Shown: positions 34,232 through 43,575, counted from the first letter of the stretch. The stretch: DNA of 64,000 bases from Actinomycetospora soli (GCF_021026295.1 NZ_JAJNDA010000007.1:62001-126000); one strand, 5' to 3'. The notes: a model not told the origin generated them from the sequence alone. Made by a program: numbers and translations.

Positions 34232-35362
34232 ATGACCGACATCCGCGAGGCGCCGGCCGACCGATCACGATTGCTGCTGCGCGAGCTGGAGCAACCCCGC
34301 GACATCTTCGCCAACATCGGTCCGAACTGGTACGCGTCGGTGATGGGTACCGGCATCGTCGGGGGTGCCGCCGCCACGCTGCCGATCCAGTTCCCGGGTC
34401 TCCGGGGATGGGGCACCGTCATCTGGGGCCTCGCGACCGTCTGGCTGGTCGTGCTCACGGTCGCCTGGGCGGTCCACTGGACCCTGCACACCGAGCAGGC
34501 GAGAGGCCACGCGACGAACCCGACGATGGCCCAGTTCTGGGGTGCGCCGGCGATGGGGTTGATGACGATCGGGCTCGGCTTCGCCCAGTTCGGCCCCTCG
34601 TTGATCGGGACGACCCCGGCGCTCTCCACGAGCTGGGTGCTGTGGAGTCTGGGGACCGCGCTCGGTCTGTTCACCACGGCGTGGATCCCCTACATGATGA
34701 TCACCCGGCACGAGATCGGCCCGGACTCCGCCTTCGGCGGCTGGCTGATGCCGGTCGTCCCGCCCATGGTCTCCGCCGCCAACGGCTCGCTGCTGATCGG
34801 CCACATGGCGCCGGGCTTCGGCCGGGAGACGATGCTGCTGGCCTGCTACGCGATGTTCGGCATCAGCCTGTTCGCGACGCTCGCGATCCTGCCCCAGATC
34901 TGGAACCGGCTCGTGGTCCACGGCGCAGGGGCCGCGTCCGCCGTGCCGACGCTGTGGATCGTGCTCGGCCCGCTCGGTCAGTCGGTGGCGGCGACGAACC
35001 TTCTCGCCAACCAGGCCCGGGGGGTGCTCGGCGAACCGTACGCGAGCGGTGCCGAGGTCTTCGGCCTGTTCTACGGCTTCGCCACCTGGGGGTTCGCGAT
35101 GATCTGGATCGCCCTCGCCGGCGCCGTGACGATCCGGACCCTCCGACGGAAGATGCCGTTCGCCCTGACCTGGTGGAGCTTCACCTTCCCCGTCGGCACC
35201 TGCGTCACCGGCACCAGCGCCCTGGCGTCCCGCACCCACGTCCCTGCGCTCGCGTGGTGGGCCATGGGTCTCTACGCCCTCCTCGTCGTCGCCTGGCTCG
35301 TCGTCGCCGTGCGCACCGCCCATCATTCCGTCGTCCGTGGCGACATCCTCGCCCCCGCCTGA
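34232..35362 (+). CDS. TDT-family (TehA/SLAC1/Mae1) transporter, second copy
   Basis: 376 residues. Alignable with the preceding transporter along its whole length ([52 protein letters not shown]); the N-terminal tail is shorter and differs. Followed 10 nt later by malate dehydrogenase with its own ribosome site, so transport and oxidation of malate are probably coupled. Confidence 0.9.
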   Translation: MTDIREAPADRSRLLLRELEQPRDIFANIGPNWYASVMGTGIVGGAAATLPIQFPGLRGWGTVIWGLATVWLVVLTVAWAVHWTLHTEQARGHATNPTMAQFWGAPAMGLMTIGLGFAQFGPSLIGTTPALSTSWVLWSLGTALGLFTTAWIPYMMITRHEIGPDSAFGGWLMPVVPPMVSAANGSLLIGHMAPGFGRETMLLACYAMFGISLFATLAILPQIWNRLVVHGAGAASAVPTLWIVLGPLGQSVAATNLLANQARGVLGEPYASGAEVFGLFYGFATWGFAMIWIALAGAVTIRTLRRKMPFALTWWSFTFPVGTCVTGTSALASRTHVPALAWWAMGLYALLVVAWLVVAVRTAHHSVVRGDILAPA

Positions 35363-35372
35363 AGGAGAGCCC

Positions 35373-36353
35373 GTGTCACCCGTCACCGTCACGATCACCG
35401 GCGCCGCCGGTCAGATCGCCTACTCCCTGATCTTCCGGGTCGCCTCCGGTCAGCTGCTCGGCCCCGACGTCCCCGTCCGCCTGCGCCTGCTCGAGATCCC
35501 TGCGGCGACGGCCGCTGCCGAGGGGGTCGCGATGGAGCTCGACGACTGCGCCTTCTCCCTGCTGCGCGCCATCGAGGTCACCGACGACCCGAAGGTCGCC
35601 TTCGACGGGTGCACCGTGGGCCTGCTGGTCGGCGCGCGTCCCCGCGGCAAGGGGATGGAGCGGTCCGATCTGCTCGAGGCCAACGGCGGCATCTTCGGGC
35701 CGCAGGGCGAGGCGATCAACGCCCACGCGGCGGACGACGTCCGCGTCCTCGTCGTCGGGAACCCCGCCAACACGAACGCACTCATCACGCGCGCGCACGC
35801 CCCCGACGTCCCGGCAGAGCGGTTCACCTCGATGATGCGGCTCGACCACAACCGCGCGATCGCGCAGCTCGCGAAGCGTGTCGGGGTGGAGAACGACGAC
35901 GTTCGGCGCATGGTGGTGTGGGGCAACCATTCCTCGACCCAGTACCCGGACCTCACCCACGCCGAGGTCGCGGGCCGCCCCGCGCCCGAGATGGTCGACG
36001 AAGCCTGGGTACGCGAGGACTTCATCCCGACGGTGGCGAAGCGGGGCGCCGCGATCATCGACGCCCGCGGCGCGTCGTCGGCCGCGTCGGCCGCGCACGC
36101 CGCGATCGACCAGGTGCGCGACTGGATGGGCGGCCCCCCCGAGGGGGACTACACGTCGGCCGGTGTCGTGTCCGACGGGTCGTACGGAGTCCCCGAGGGC
36201 CTGGTCTGCTCGGTGCCGTTGCGGGCGACGGGCGGCCGGTACGAGGTCGTGGAGGGGCTCGAGGTGGATGCCTTCTCCCGCGAGCGGATCGACGCGACGG
36301 TCGCGGAGCTCACGGCCGAACGGGACACCGTCGCGGGGCTCGGGCTGATCTGA
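35373..36353 (+). CDS. mdh: Malate dehydrogenase
   Basis: 326 residues from GTG 35373, behind GAAGGAGA. NAD-dependent malate-oxaloacetate interconversion. [17 protein letters not shown] is the N-terminal dinucleotide motif of the actinobacterial MDH group, LDHNRA holds substrate-binding residues and [15 protein letters not shown] contains the catalytic His. The gene is complete. As the third gene of the transporter unit it may be a dedicated copy rather than the TCA-cycle one. Confidence 0.95.
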   Translation: MSPVTVTITGAAGQIAYSLIFRVASGQLLGPDVPVRLRLLEIPAATAAAEGVAMELDDCAFSLLRAIEVTDDPKVAFDGCTVGLLVGARPRGKGMERSDLLEANGGIFGPQGEAINAHAADDVRVLVVGNPANTNALITRAHAPDVPAERFTSMMRLDHNRAIAQLAKRVGVENDDVRRMVVWGNHSSTQYPDLTHAEVAGRPAPEMVDEAWVREDFIPTVAKRGAAIIDARGASSAASAAHAAIDQVRDWMGGPPEGDYTSAGVVSDGSYGVPEGLVCSVPLRATGGRYEVVEGLEVDAFSRERIDATVAELTAERDTVAGLGLI

Positions 36354-36523
36354 GTGGGTACCTGGTCGCGGCGGACGACGCGGCGCCTGCCCCTCACGTC
36401 CTGCATGAGGACACAGAGCCGGCCGACGGGGACCGGGGCGCCCTCGTCGGCCCACAGGGCGAGATCGCCTGCATTTGCCGTCCTGCTCGAGTGCGCGGCC
36501 ACCCTCCCTCCGATCGAGGCGGG

Positions 36524-37099
36524 GTGACCGGCTCCGGCACGACTCGCCTCGACCTCTCCCGCCGATTGTTGCTCGGGGTGCGGTTGGCGCTCCTCGCCGG
36601 TGCGCTCGTGGCTGCCGTCGGCCTCGCCGGCTGGTTCGCGCGCGACACCGCCCTCGGCGGGACGTGGCTCACGACGACGCTCGGACCCACCGCCTACGTC
36701 GTCATCGCCCACCCGCGCAGCGCGATGAGCCGGCTGCGCAACGGTGTCATCGGGCACGCGACCGCGATCGTGGTCGGCCTCGGGTCATTCGGGGCGTTCG
36801 GACTGTGGCACGCGCCCTCGGTGGCCGAGATCCATGTCGAGTCGCCCACCCGGGTGGGCGCGCAGGCCGTCGCGCTCGCCCTGACCCTGCTGGTACTCAC
36901 CCTGGCGCGAGCCCACCACGCGCCCGCCGGAGCCACGGCGCTGCTGATCTCCAGTGGCATCGCGGCCCCGGGCGCCCCGCTGTTCGGTCTCGTCGTCGGG
37001 CTCGCGATCGTGCTCGCCGCCGCCCCGGTGCTCGCCCGGCTCCCGGTAGAACGGGACGACACCGCGGACCTCGTGGGTCCCGAGACCCCGATGGGATGA
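36524..37099 (+). CDS. HPP-family membrane protein
   Basis: 191 residues from GTG 36524 (GAGGCGGG upstream). Four to five hydrophobic helices; TTLGPTAYVVIAHPRSAMSR and RNGVIGHATAIVVG are the HPP-family signature where a small-residue-rich helix precedes RN-x-GH. Some HPP proteins take up nitrite in chloroplasts and cyanobacteria; function here is unknown. The 36354-36523 gap shows no gene. Converges with the DUF4383 gene, 8 nt away. Confidence 0.78.
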   Translation: MTGSGTTRLDLSRRLLLGVRLALLAGALVAAVGLAGWFARDTALGGTWLTTTLGPTAYVVIAHPRSAMSRLRNGVIGHATAIVVGLGSFGAFGLWHAPSVAEIHVESPTRVGAQAVALALTLLVLTLARAHHAPAGATALLISSGIAAPGAPLFGLVVGLAIVLAAAPVLARLPVERDDTADLVGPETPMG

Positions 37100-37107
37100 A
37101 GGTCGGG

Positions 37108-37596
37108 TCAGGTGGCGGCGGGGTCCGAACCCGGCTCGCCGGGTTCGAGGATTCCGGCTGCGAGGACGTAGGCGCCGATGAAGCCCAGCAGGAACAGGAT
37201 GCCGTGCATGAGGCTGTCGAGGACGTTGAGTCCCAGGGGCGTCGGGACGGCGAGCCCGAACGCCGCGACCAGGAGGTAGACGACGGTCTGGACCAGCAGG
37301 ACCCGACGGAGGGCCCGGTTCGAGGCGAACACGGCGGCGCCGACGACCACTGCGGTGACCAGCAGCAGGATCGAGTGTGGGAGGTGCAGACGGAGGCCGA
37401 GGAACGTCCCTCCCTGCACCACGAGGCCGGCGATGCCGACGACGAGCAGGACGACCGACTGGACTCCGAAGACCACTCGCCCCATCCGCGCCATCGGTGC
37501 CTCGTACGGGACGTCCTGAGCGGGGGTGCGATCGAACAACTCGTCGTCGTCCCACCCACCGCGTGTCGATGCGGTCTGCCGATGCTCACCGCTCAT
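37108..37596 (-). CDS. DUF4383-type membrane protein
   Basis: 162 residues. A 40-residue hydrophilic head is followed by four hydrophobic segments (VVFGVQSVVLLVVGIAGLV, ILLLVTAVVVGAAVF, VLLVQTVVYLLVAAFG, GILFLLGFIGAYVLA) with LNVLDSLMHGILF, the pattern of DUF4383 proteins common in actinobacteria. Function unknown. Confidence 0.75.
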   Translation of the reverse strand: MSGEHRQTASTRGGWDDDELFDRTPAQDVPYEAPMARMGRVVFGVQSVVLLVVGIAGLVVQGGTFLGLRLHLPHSILLLVTAVVVGAAVFASNRALRRVLLVQTVVYLLVAAFGLAVPTPLGLNVLDSLMHGILFLLGFIGAYVLAAGILEPGEPGSDPAAT

Positions 37597-38024
37597 CGCC
37601 GAGCGCCTCCACTCTCCCGGGAACGCCCTGACGGTAGGGACGGTGCGCGCTCGGCAGGACCCGGCTCCGCCTTGGGTGGCCCGAAGTCGGGCTTACGGAT
37701 ACACGGGTGTCGCCCGGCTCGACGACGGGAACGAGATCCCCATGGCAGGGGTCGTGATCGTCCGCGGCGGTTTCACGGGTGCGACGATCGGGCCGGGCCG
37801 GGTGGTCGGCGCACATCCTGACGAAGCCGAACCCCCGTTCGTCGTCGACCTCGCGCTGATCGGTCCACACGTGACGTGGGGCGAGGGTGATCAGGCCCCG
37901 GCGGGCCTCCGGTGCGTTGGGCTGCTGCATCCCGGCCCTCTGCCGAGCCATCGGCTCACCGGGCCGCGCAGCGCCGACCTCCTTCGTCGCGCGGGTGTGG
38001 ATCGTGTCGCCGGACGGGCGACCC
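37597..38024. other. Region without a confident gene
   Basis: Frames are open on both strands (plus 37526-38038, minus 37586-38026), but neither gives a recognisable protein or has a good ribosome site. The right edge runs directly into the catalase remnant, so part of it is probably degraded flanking sequence. Confidence 0.5.
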
Positions 38025-38297
38025 ATGATCGCGTATGACGACTACGGCCAGGCGCGGACGCTGGTCCGTGAGGTGATGAGCGACGAGGAGCGCGACCGTC
38101 TCGTCGACAACGTCGTCGGGCACCTCCTCAACGGTGTCGTCGAGCCGGTCCTCTCCCGGGCCTTCTCCTTCATGTCCGCCATCGACGGGGAGATCGGCAA
38201 GCAGATCGAGGACCGCTACCACCGACAGGCGGAGCAGGTCGGTCCGACGACGGGACAGACCGCCCGCCCCGTCGGCGACGTGGCGACGCGGACGTGA
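38025..38297 (+). pseudogene. Catalase C-terminal remnant
   Basis: 90 codons from ATG 38025. YDDYGQARTLVREVMSDEER and RLVDNVVGHLLNGVVEPVLS followed by IDGEIGKQIEDRY match the last helices of clade 3 monofunctional catalases, where this segment closes the protein. Heme-binding and catalytic regions (first 400 residues) are absent. It ends naturally at TGA 38297. It could still be translated as a short helical protein. Confidence 0.7.
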
Positions 38298-38331
38298 GTG
38301 TGGCGGGGCGGGATCGCTACGGTCGACTGCC

Positions 38332-38796
38332 ATGAGCGAGGACGTCGAGACCATCGACCGTGGTGCACGTCAGGTGGCGCGGAGATCGACGGTGGATGCA
38401 CCACCGGAGGAGGTCTTCGCGCTGCTCGCCGACCCCCACCGCCACGGCGAACTGGACGGCTCGGGCACCGTCGGCGACGCGATCACGGGCCCGCACCGGG
38501 TGTCGCTCGGCGATCGCTTCTCGCTGAACATGCGCCAACTCGGCATCCCGTACCGGATCACCAGCACCGTCGTCGAGTGCGAGGAGGACCGCCACCTCGC
38601 CTGGCGGCACCCCCTCGGCCACGTCTGGCGGTGGGAGTTGGAGCCCGCCGGCGAGGGGACCACCGTCACCGAGACCTTCGACTATTCGACGACCTGGGCC
38701 GCGCTGATGTTCGAGCTGTCCGGACGTCCGGCGCGGAACGCCCGCGGCATCGAGGAGACCCTGCGACGGCTACGGGGCCGCTTCGCACCGGTCTGA
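38332..38796 (+). CDS. SRPBCC (START-like) domain protein
   Basis: 154 residues. RSTVDAPPEEVFALLADP is the N-terminal strand-helix of polyketide-cyclase/START-like domains, and WRWELEPAGEGTTVTETFDY the C-terminal strands; the long helix ends ARNARGIEETLRRL. Binds a small hydrophobic ligand in a central cavity; ligand unknown. Its 3' end overlaps the convergent LysR gene by 115 bp. Confidence 0.85.
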   Translation: MSEDVETIDRGARQVARRSTVDAPPEEVFALLADPHRHGELDGSGTVGDAITGPHRVSLGDRFSLNMRQLGIPYRITSTVVECEEDRHLAWRHPLGHVWRWELEPAGEGTTVTETFDYSTTWAALMFELSGRPARNARGIEETLRRLRGRFAPV

Positions 38797-39725
38797 TCGT
38801 CAGTCGTCCCGTCGCCACCGGGACTACGTTCGGAGGCCACCGCCAGGACGTCCCGCAGGACCGGGGAGTGGCGTCGACCGGCGGGCCACACCGCGCGCAG
38901 GTCGCGGCGGATGTGGGGGCCGTCGACGGCGACCCGGTAGAGACGTCCGAGTGCGACGTCGCCCGCCACCGCCAGGGAGCTGAGCACCGCCGGACCGACA
39001 CCGTCCTCGACGGCGGCCTTGATGGCCGTCATCGAGGACAGCTCGACCAACGGCTCCGCCATCGGCCCACGGTCCACGAGCGCGGCCTCCAGCGCGAGAC
39101 GCGTCCCCGACCCGGGCTCACGCACGATCAGCCGCGTCGCCAGCAGTTCGTCGGCGGTCATCGGCCGACGCCGGCGTGCCCAGGGGGAATCGGGGCCGAC
39201 GACGAGCACGAGCTCGTCCCGGGCGATGACGCGGGCCTCGAGCCCGTCGGGGAGTTCGGGCCCCTCCAGGAAGCCGAGGTCCACGTCTCCCTCCAACACC
39301 AGCCGGGCGACCTCGGCGGAGTTCACCGCCTGCAGCGAGAGCGCGGCCTCCGGTCGGCGGGAGCGCAGGGCGATGAGCCAGTGCGGAGCGAGGTACTCCG
39401 AGATCGTCAGACTCGCCGCGAGACGGATCCGACCCTCCGACCGGGTGCGCAGCGCGTCGAGGCCCGCGTCGAGCGAGTTCGCCGCCCCGATGACGTCCCG
39501 GGCCCAGTCGGCGACGAGCGATCCTTCGGTCGTCAGGCGCGACCCGAGAGCGGAACGCTCGATGAGAGGTTGACCGACCAGGTTCTCCAGGTGCCGGATG
39601 CGCGATCCGGCGGCCGGCTGGGTGATGCCGTGCTCGGCGGCCGCGCGTCCGAGGCTGCCGAGCCGCGCGACGCTCAGCAGCAGGTCCAGGGCCCGCAGAT
39701 CGGGAACACGGGGCGACAGGGGCAT
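38682..39725 (-). CDS. LysR-family regulator, paralogue of the one at 32003
   Basis: 347 residues from ATG 39725. Starts MPLSPRVPDLRALDLLLSV, close to MPLSPRVVDLGPYDVLLSV of the other LysR, and stays similar through the helix-turn-helix and the substrate domain (SGTRLALEAALV, SSMTAIKAAVEDGVGPAVLS). The last 45 residues are a basic extension beyond the normal LysR end and run antisense through the SRPBCC gene; the natural stop may have been lost. The pair brackets the transporter-mdh segment. Confidence 0.88.
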   Translation of the reverse strand: MPLSPRVPDLRALDLLLSVARLGSLGRAAAEHGITQPAAGSRIRHLENLVGQPLIERSALGSRLTTEGSLVADWARDVIGAANSLDAGLDALRTRSEGRIRLAASLTISEYLAPHWLIALRSRRPEAALSLQAVNSAEVARLVLEGDVDLGFLEGPELPDGLEARVIARDELVLVVGPDSPWARRRRPMTADELLATRLIVREPGSGTRLALEAALVDRGPMAEPLVELSSMTAIKAAVEDGVGPAVLSSLAVAGDVALGRLYRVAVDGPHIRRDLRAVWPAGRRHSPVLRDVLAVASERSPGGDGTTDDQTGAKRPRSRRRVSSMPRAFRAGRPDSSNISAAQVVE

Positions 39726-39830
39726 GGCGGCGCACGATAGCGGTCGGGTCGAGCCCATCACGCGGCGAAGGAGTGCCGAACCCAGGATGTCGTACCGGTC
39801 GCCGACCTGTGGCGGCAGTGTCCGACCGCG

Positions 39831-40511
39831 ATGAACGACCACGACCACCGACTGGACGCGTTGGCCGCGCGGATCGGCGAGTGCACGGCGTGCCCCCGTC
39901 TGGTCGCCGCCCGCCGGGACGTCGCGGGGGAGGACTACTGGGCCCGCCCCGTGCCGGGCTTCGGTGACCCGAGGGCACGTGTCCATGTCCTGGGTCTGGC
40001 CACTGCGCCGCACGGCGGCAACCGGTACGGGCGGGCCTTCACCGGCAACCGGTCGGCCGACACCCTGGTGGCCGCGCTCCACCGCACCGGGTTCGCCAAC
40101 CAGGCGAGGTCGGATCACGCCGGTGACGGGCTCCGTCTGGCCGGAGCGTGGATGGCCTCGGCGGTGCGCTGTCCGCCGCCGCAGCACCGACCGACCCGCG
40201 CCGAACGCGACACCTGCCTGCGCTGGCTCACCGAGGAGGTCGCGGCGCTTCCCGACCTCCGGGTGATCGTCTGCCTCGGGCGGACGGCCTGGGAGGCCGC
40301 CTGCGACTGGGCCGGGCTCCGCCCTCGCCCGGCCTTCGGTCACGGAGCCGTCCGGGAGACGAAGTCGTTGACGCTGCTCGGTTGCTACCACCCCAGCCCG
40401 CAGAACACGCAGAGCGGCCGACTCACCCCGGCGATGCTCGACGATGTCCTCCGACGCGCTCGACACCTCGCGGCGCGCGGCCTCCCCCTCGACCACGAGG
40501 AGTCCGCATGA
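39831..40511 (+). CDS. Family 5 uracil-DNA glycosylase (UDGb)
   Basis: 226 residues. Removes uracil and other deaminated bases from DNA. Iron-sulfur cysteines are visible in CTACPRLV and SAVRCPPP with a further one in RDTCLRWL; motif GLATAPHGGNRYGRAFTGN lines the active site and CYHPSPQNTQSGRL is the conserved C-terminal loop. The first motif has ATAPHG where many members have APGAHG. ATGA overlap with the cytochrome oxidase gene. Confidence 0.92.
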   Translation: MNDHDHRLDALAARIGECTACPRLVAARRDVAGEDYWARPVPGFGDPRARVHVLGLATAPHGGNRYGRAFTGNRSADTLVAALHRTGFANQARSDHAGDGLRLAGAWMASAVRCPPPQHRPTRAERDTCLRWLTEEVAALPDLRVIVCLGRTAWEAACDWAGLRPRPAFGHGAVRETKSLTLLGCYHPSPQNTQSGRLTPAMLDDVLRRARHLAARGLPLDHEESA

Positions 40512-42265
40512 CCGCCGTGTCGCCGAAGCCGATCGTCATGTCGCCCTACCCGGCGCGGGAGACCAAGGGTGGGTCGTTCATCGGCCGGATCCTCAGGACC
40601 ACGGATCCCAAGGACATCGGGATCCTCTACCTGATGACGTCCTTCGCGTTCTTCCTCGTCGGGGGGCTGATGGCCCTGCTGATGCGGGCCGAGCTCGCGC
40701 AGCCGGGTCTGTAGATCCTGTCGGTCGAGCAGTACAACCAGCTGTTCACCATGCACGGCACGATCATGCTGCTGCTGTACGCGACGCCGATCCTCTTCGG
40801 TTTCGCGAACTACATCGTGCCGCTCCAGATCGGCGCACCCGACGTGGCGTTCCCGCGCCTGAACGCCTTCTCCTACTGGCTGTTCCTCTTCGGCGGCACG
40901 ATGGTGCTCTCCGGCTTCGTCACCCCGGGCGGAGCGGCCTCGGCCGGGTGGTTCGCCTACACCCCGCTGTCGGACTCGCTGTACACCCCGGGCTACGGGC
41001 AGGACCTCTGGATCATGGGTCTGGTGGTGTCGGGGCTGGGAACCATCCTCGGCGCCGTGAACTTCGTGACGACCATCGTCTGTATGCGCGCCCCCGGCAT
41101 GACGATGTTCCGGATGTCGATCTTCACCTGGAACATCCTGGTCACCGCCGTGCTGATCCTCATCGCGTTCCCGGTCCTGACCGCGGGTCTGTTCGGACAG
41201 CTCGCCGACCGTCACCTCGGCGCCCACATCTTCGATCCGGCCAACGGCGGGACCATCCTGTGGCAGCACCTGTTCTGGTTCTTCGGGCACCCCGAGGTCT
41301 ACATCGTCGCGTTGCCGTTCTTCGGGATCGTCACCGAGATCTTCCCGGTCTTCAGTCGCAAGCCCGTGTTCGGCTACAAGACGCTGGTCTTCGCGACACT
41401 GTCGATCGGGGCTCTCTCGATCGCGGTGTGGGCGCACCACATGTACGCCACCGGCGCCGTGCTGCTGCCGTTCTTCGCCTTCACGAGCTTCCTCATCGCC
41501 GTGCCGACCGGAATCAAGTTCTTCAACTGGATCGGCACGATGTGGAAGGGGCAGCTCACGTTCGAATCGCCGATGCTGTTCTCGATCGGCTTCCTGGTGA
41601 CGTTCCTCTTCGGTGGCCTGACCGGTGTGCTGCTCGCCGGTCCGCCCATCGACTTCCACGTCTCGGACTCGTACTTCGTCGTGGCGCACTTCCACTATGT
41701 GCTGTTCGGGACGATCGTGTTCGCCACCTACGCCGGTATCTACTTCTGGTTCCCGAAGATGACCGGCCGGATGATGAACGAGCGGCTCGGCAAGTTCCAC
41801 TTCTGGACCACGTTCGTCGGGTTCCACACGACGTTCCTCGTGCAGCACTGGCTGGGCAACGAGGGAATGCCGCGGCGCTACGCGGACTACCTGCCCACGG
41901 ACGGTTTCACCACGCTGAATACCATCTCCTCGATCGGGTCCTTCATCCTCGGTGCGTCGACGCTGCCGTTCATCTGGAACGTCTTCAGGTCTTACCGGTA
42001 CGGCCGGCCGGTCGACGTGGACGACCCGTGGGGCCACGGCAACTCGCTCGAGTGGGCCACCTCGTGTCCGCCGCCGCGGCACAACTTCACCGAGCTGCCC
42101 CGGATCCGGTCCGAGCGGCCGGCGTTCGAGTTGCACTACCCGCACATGTCCGATCGGATTCGCACGGAAGCCCACGTGGGCAGCGCGCACGGGGCTCCGG
42201 GTGAGATCGCCGCCGGGGCGGCGGGTGGCGAGGGCCTCCCGGGCTCCGATTCCCGGAACCGGTGA
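40508..42265 (+). pseudogene. ctaD: Cytochrome c oxidase subunit I, interrupted by an amber codon
   Basis: 585 codons with the complete subunit I layout: [20 protein letters not shown] (heme a His), [15 protein letters not shown] (CuB His-Tyr), [12 protein letters not shown] and [11 protein letters not shown] (CuB and heme ligands). TAG at 40712-40714 splits the frame after AELAQPGL and before [11 protein letters not shown]. Other members have Gln there (PGLQ), so CAG to TAG is a single transition. Reinitiation at GTG/ATG 40751 would lose helix I. No other oxidase subunits are near, so this looks like an extra copy. Confidence 0.88.
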
Positions 42266-42597
42266 TGGACGACCGACGCCACCGGCGGGCCGTCTCACCG
42301 TCGGCGGGTCACGAGACGGCTCCGCTCACGTCCGGAGAGATGCGCTCCCTGCGCCTCATCGCCCAGGAGCTCACGCGCTCCGATCCCGGCCTGCTGAGCG
42401 GCCACGGACGGGCTCCCGCCCCCCGACGGCTCCGCGCCGGTCCGTTCGGGCTGGCCGTGGCGTCCTGGTGCGCGGCGATCGGGGCGTCGGCGCTGCTGTT
42501 CGGTCCGCTCCCCGCGCTGGTCATCGGTGTCGTGCTGGCCGTGACGGCGCTCGTCGTCGGCTCGTCCGGGGTGGGTCACCGTACAGCCGACGGGTGA
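42265..42597 (+). CDS. DUF3040-like small membrane protein
   Basis: 110 residues from ATG 42265 (GTG 42262 also possible), overlapping the stop of the oxidase gene. LTSGEMRSLRLIAQELTRSD is the N-terminal amphipathic helix typical of DUF3040, followed by two hydrophobic helices near the C-terminus. Common in actinobacteria, function unknown. Likely cotranscribed with ctaD. Confidence 0.65.
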   Translation: MDDRRHRRAVSPSAGHETAPLTSGEMRSLRLIAQELTRSDPGLLSGHGRAPAPRRLRAGPFGLAVASWCAAIGASALLFGPLPALVIGVVLAVTALVVGSSGVGHRTADG

Positions 42598-42601
42598 TGA
42601 C

Positions 42602-42967
42602 TCAGTCGGAGCAGCAGGCCGCCGCCGTCCTCTCGGCGCCGTAGACCGGCGAGTCGCCGGTCACCGTGTAGACCTCCCAGGGCTCGTGGCCCGGTCAGTG
42701 GACCCACACCTCGTCCTGGCGGGCGGACAGCGGTTCGGTGGCCGCCTCGACCTCGCCGGTCGTGTCGACCTCGACGCCGAGGTGGTCCATGGCCATCGGC
42801 CGGTCCGCCCTGCCCTCGAGGAGGACCAGCTTGAGCGGCGGGTCCGTGACCGCGAAGTTGGCGTACCCGGGGCGGCGCTTGGCCGGCGCGACGCCGAACA
42901 GGGTCGAGTAGAAGCGGATCGAGGCCTCGAGGTCGGGGACCCGCAGGGCGAGCTGCACGCGTGACAC
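42602..42967 (-). pseudogene. ArsI/CadI-type vicinal-oxygen-chelate gene, damaged
   Basis: Start GTG 42967: SRVQLALRVPDLEASIRFYS and APAKRRPGYANFAV are hallmarks of the CadI/ArsI group that breaks the C-As bond of methylarsenite. After DHLGVEVDTTGEVEAATE the family's segment with vicinal cysteines is missing (about 20 residues), and a TGA at 42695-42697 interrupts the frame between VWVH and PGHEPWEVYTVTGDS. The C-terminal ACCSD end is preserved. Two independent lesions mean it is not functional. Confidence 0.75.
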
Positions 42968-43013
42968 GGTCCGAGGTTGCGCCCGTGATTCAACGAGCGT
43001 CAAAGACAGAGGA

Positions 43014-43289
43014 GTGTCGAATCAACGGTGCTCGCCCCTCGTGCGGGAGCCGCTCCCGGCTGTGCACGGGGCCGAGCTGGCGCGGACGTTCAAGGCGCTG
43101 GGCGATCGGGTCCGGCTGCAGCTGCTCTCGCTGATCGCCTCGCACGCCGGCGGCGAGGCCTGCGTCTGCGACCTCACCGGCGCGTTCGACCTCGCGGGCC
43201 CGACGATCTCGCACCATCTCAAGGTGCTGCGCGAGGCCGGGCTGACCGCGGGGGAACGTCGCGGCACGTGGATTCACTACCGGGTGTAG
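43014..43289 (+). CDS. arsR: ArsR/SmtB arsenite-responsive repressor, probably C-terminally shortened
   Basis: 91 residues from GTG 43014. The As(III)-binding motif ACVCDLTGAFDL is present, as are ISHHLKVLREAGL (recognition helix) and GTWIHYRV (wing). The family normally continues 10-20 residues; here TAG (43287-43289) follows YRV and the same frame continues PDVLAGAGG. The DNA-binding core is complete, so it may still work. Divergent from the damaged ArsI/CadI gene. Confidence 0.75.
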   Translation: MSNQRCSPLVREPLPAVHGAELARTFKALGDRVRLQLLSLIASHAGGEACVCDLTGAFDLAGPTISHHLKVLREAGLTAGERRGTWIHYRV

Positions 43290-43492
43290 CCGGACGTGCT
43301 GGCAGGAGCAGGCGGGGCAGCGAGAACCGGGCTGGCGGTGATCACAGGCAGTGGGGCGCTTGCTGCTGCAGGTGCCGCTGCGGTGGTGGTGCCGCAAGCG
43401 GTGATCACGATGGCAGTGGACGCGCCGAACAGGCTCGCACTAAGAATCCCCCGAACGTTCTTCACGCCGCTGGTATCGCGGCGAACTCGCAC
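43277..43492 (-). CDS. Possible small lipoprotein
   Basis: 71 residues from GTG 43492. A positively charged start, a hydrophobic stretch LSASLFGASTAIVI and a lipobox-like ITACG are followed by an Ala/Pro/Ser-rich tail. No ribosome site was seen, and the low-complexity tail could arise by chance from GC-rich sequence. It overlaps the 3' end of arsR on the other strand. Confidence 0.25.
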   Translation of the reverse strand: MRVRRDTSGVKNVRGILSASLFGASTAIVITACGTTTAAAPAAASAPLPVITASPVLAAPPAPASTSGYTR

Positions 43493-43575
43493 GTGTTACG
43501 CGGCGGCTCGCAGTTACGCCCGAAGCGGAGAAGCGATTTTGTAACGATCCCGGTGCCGCCAGCGACTCCATGACG

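Noticed and set aside
37526-38038. Plus-strand 170-codon frame and minus-strand frame 37586-38026
   Set aside because: Neither has a ribosome site, family motif or protein-like composition; both overlap the DUF4383 start or the catalase remnant.
40712-40714. TAG as pyrrolysine or programmed readthrough
   Set aside because: No pyrrolysine genes or readthrough context are visible, and the site is a conserved Gln codon one transition away; mutation or error is simpler.
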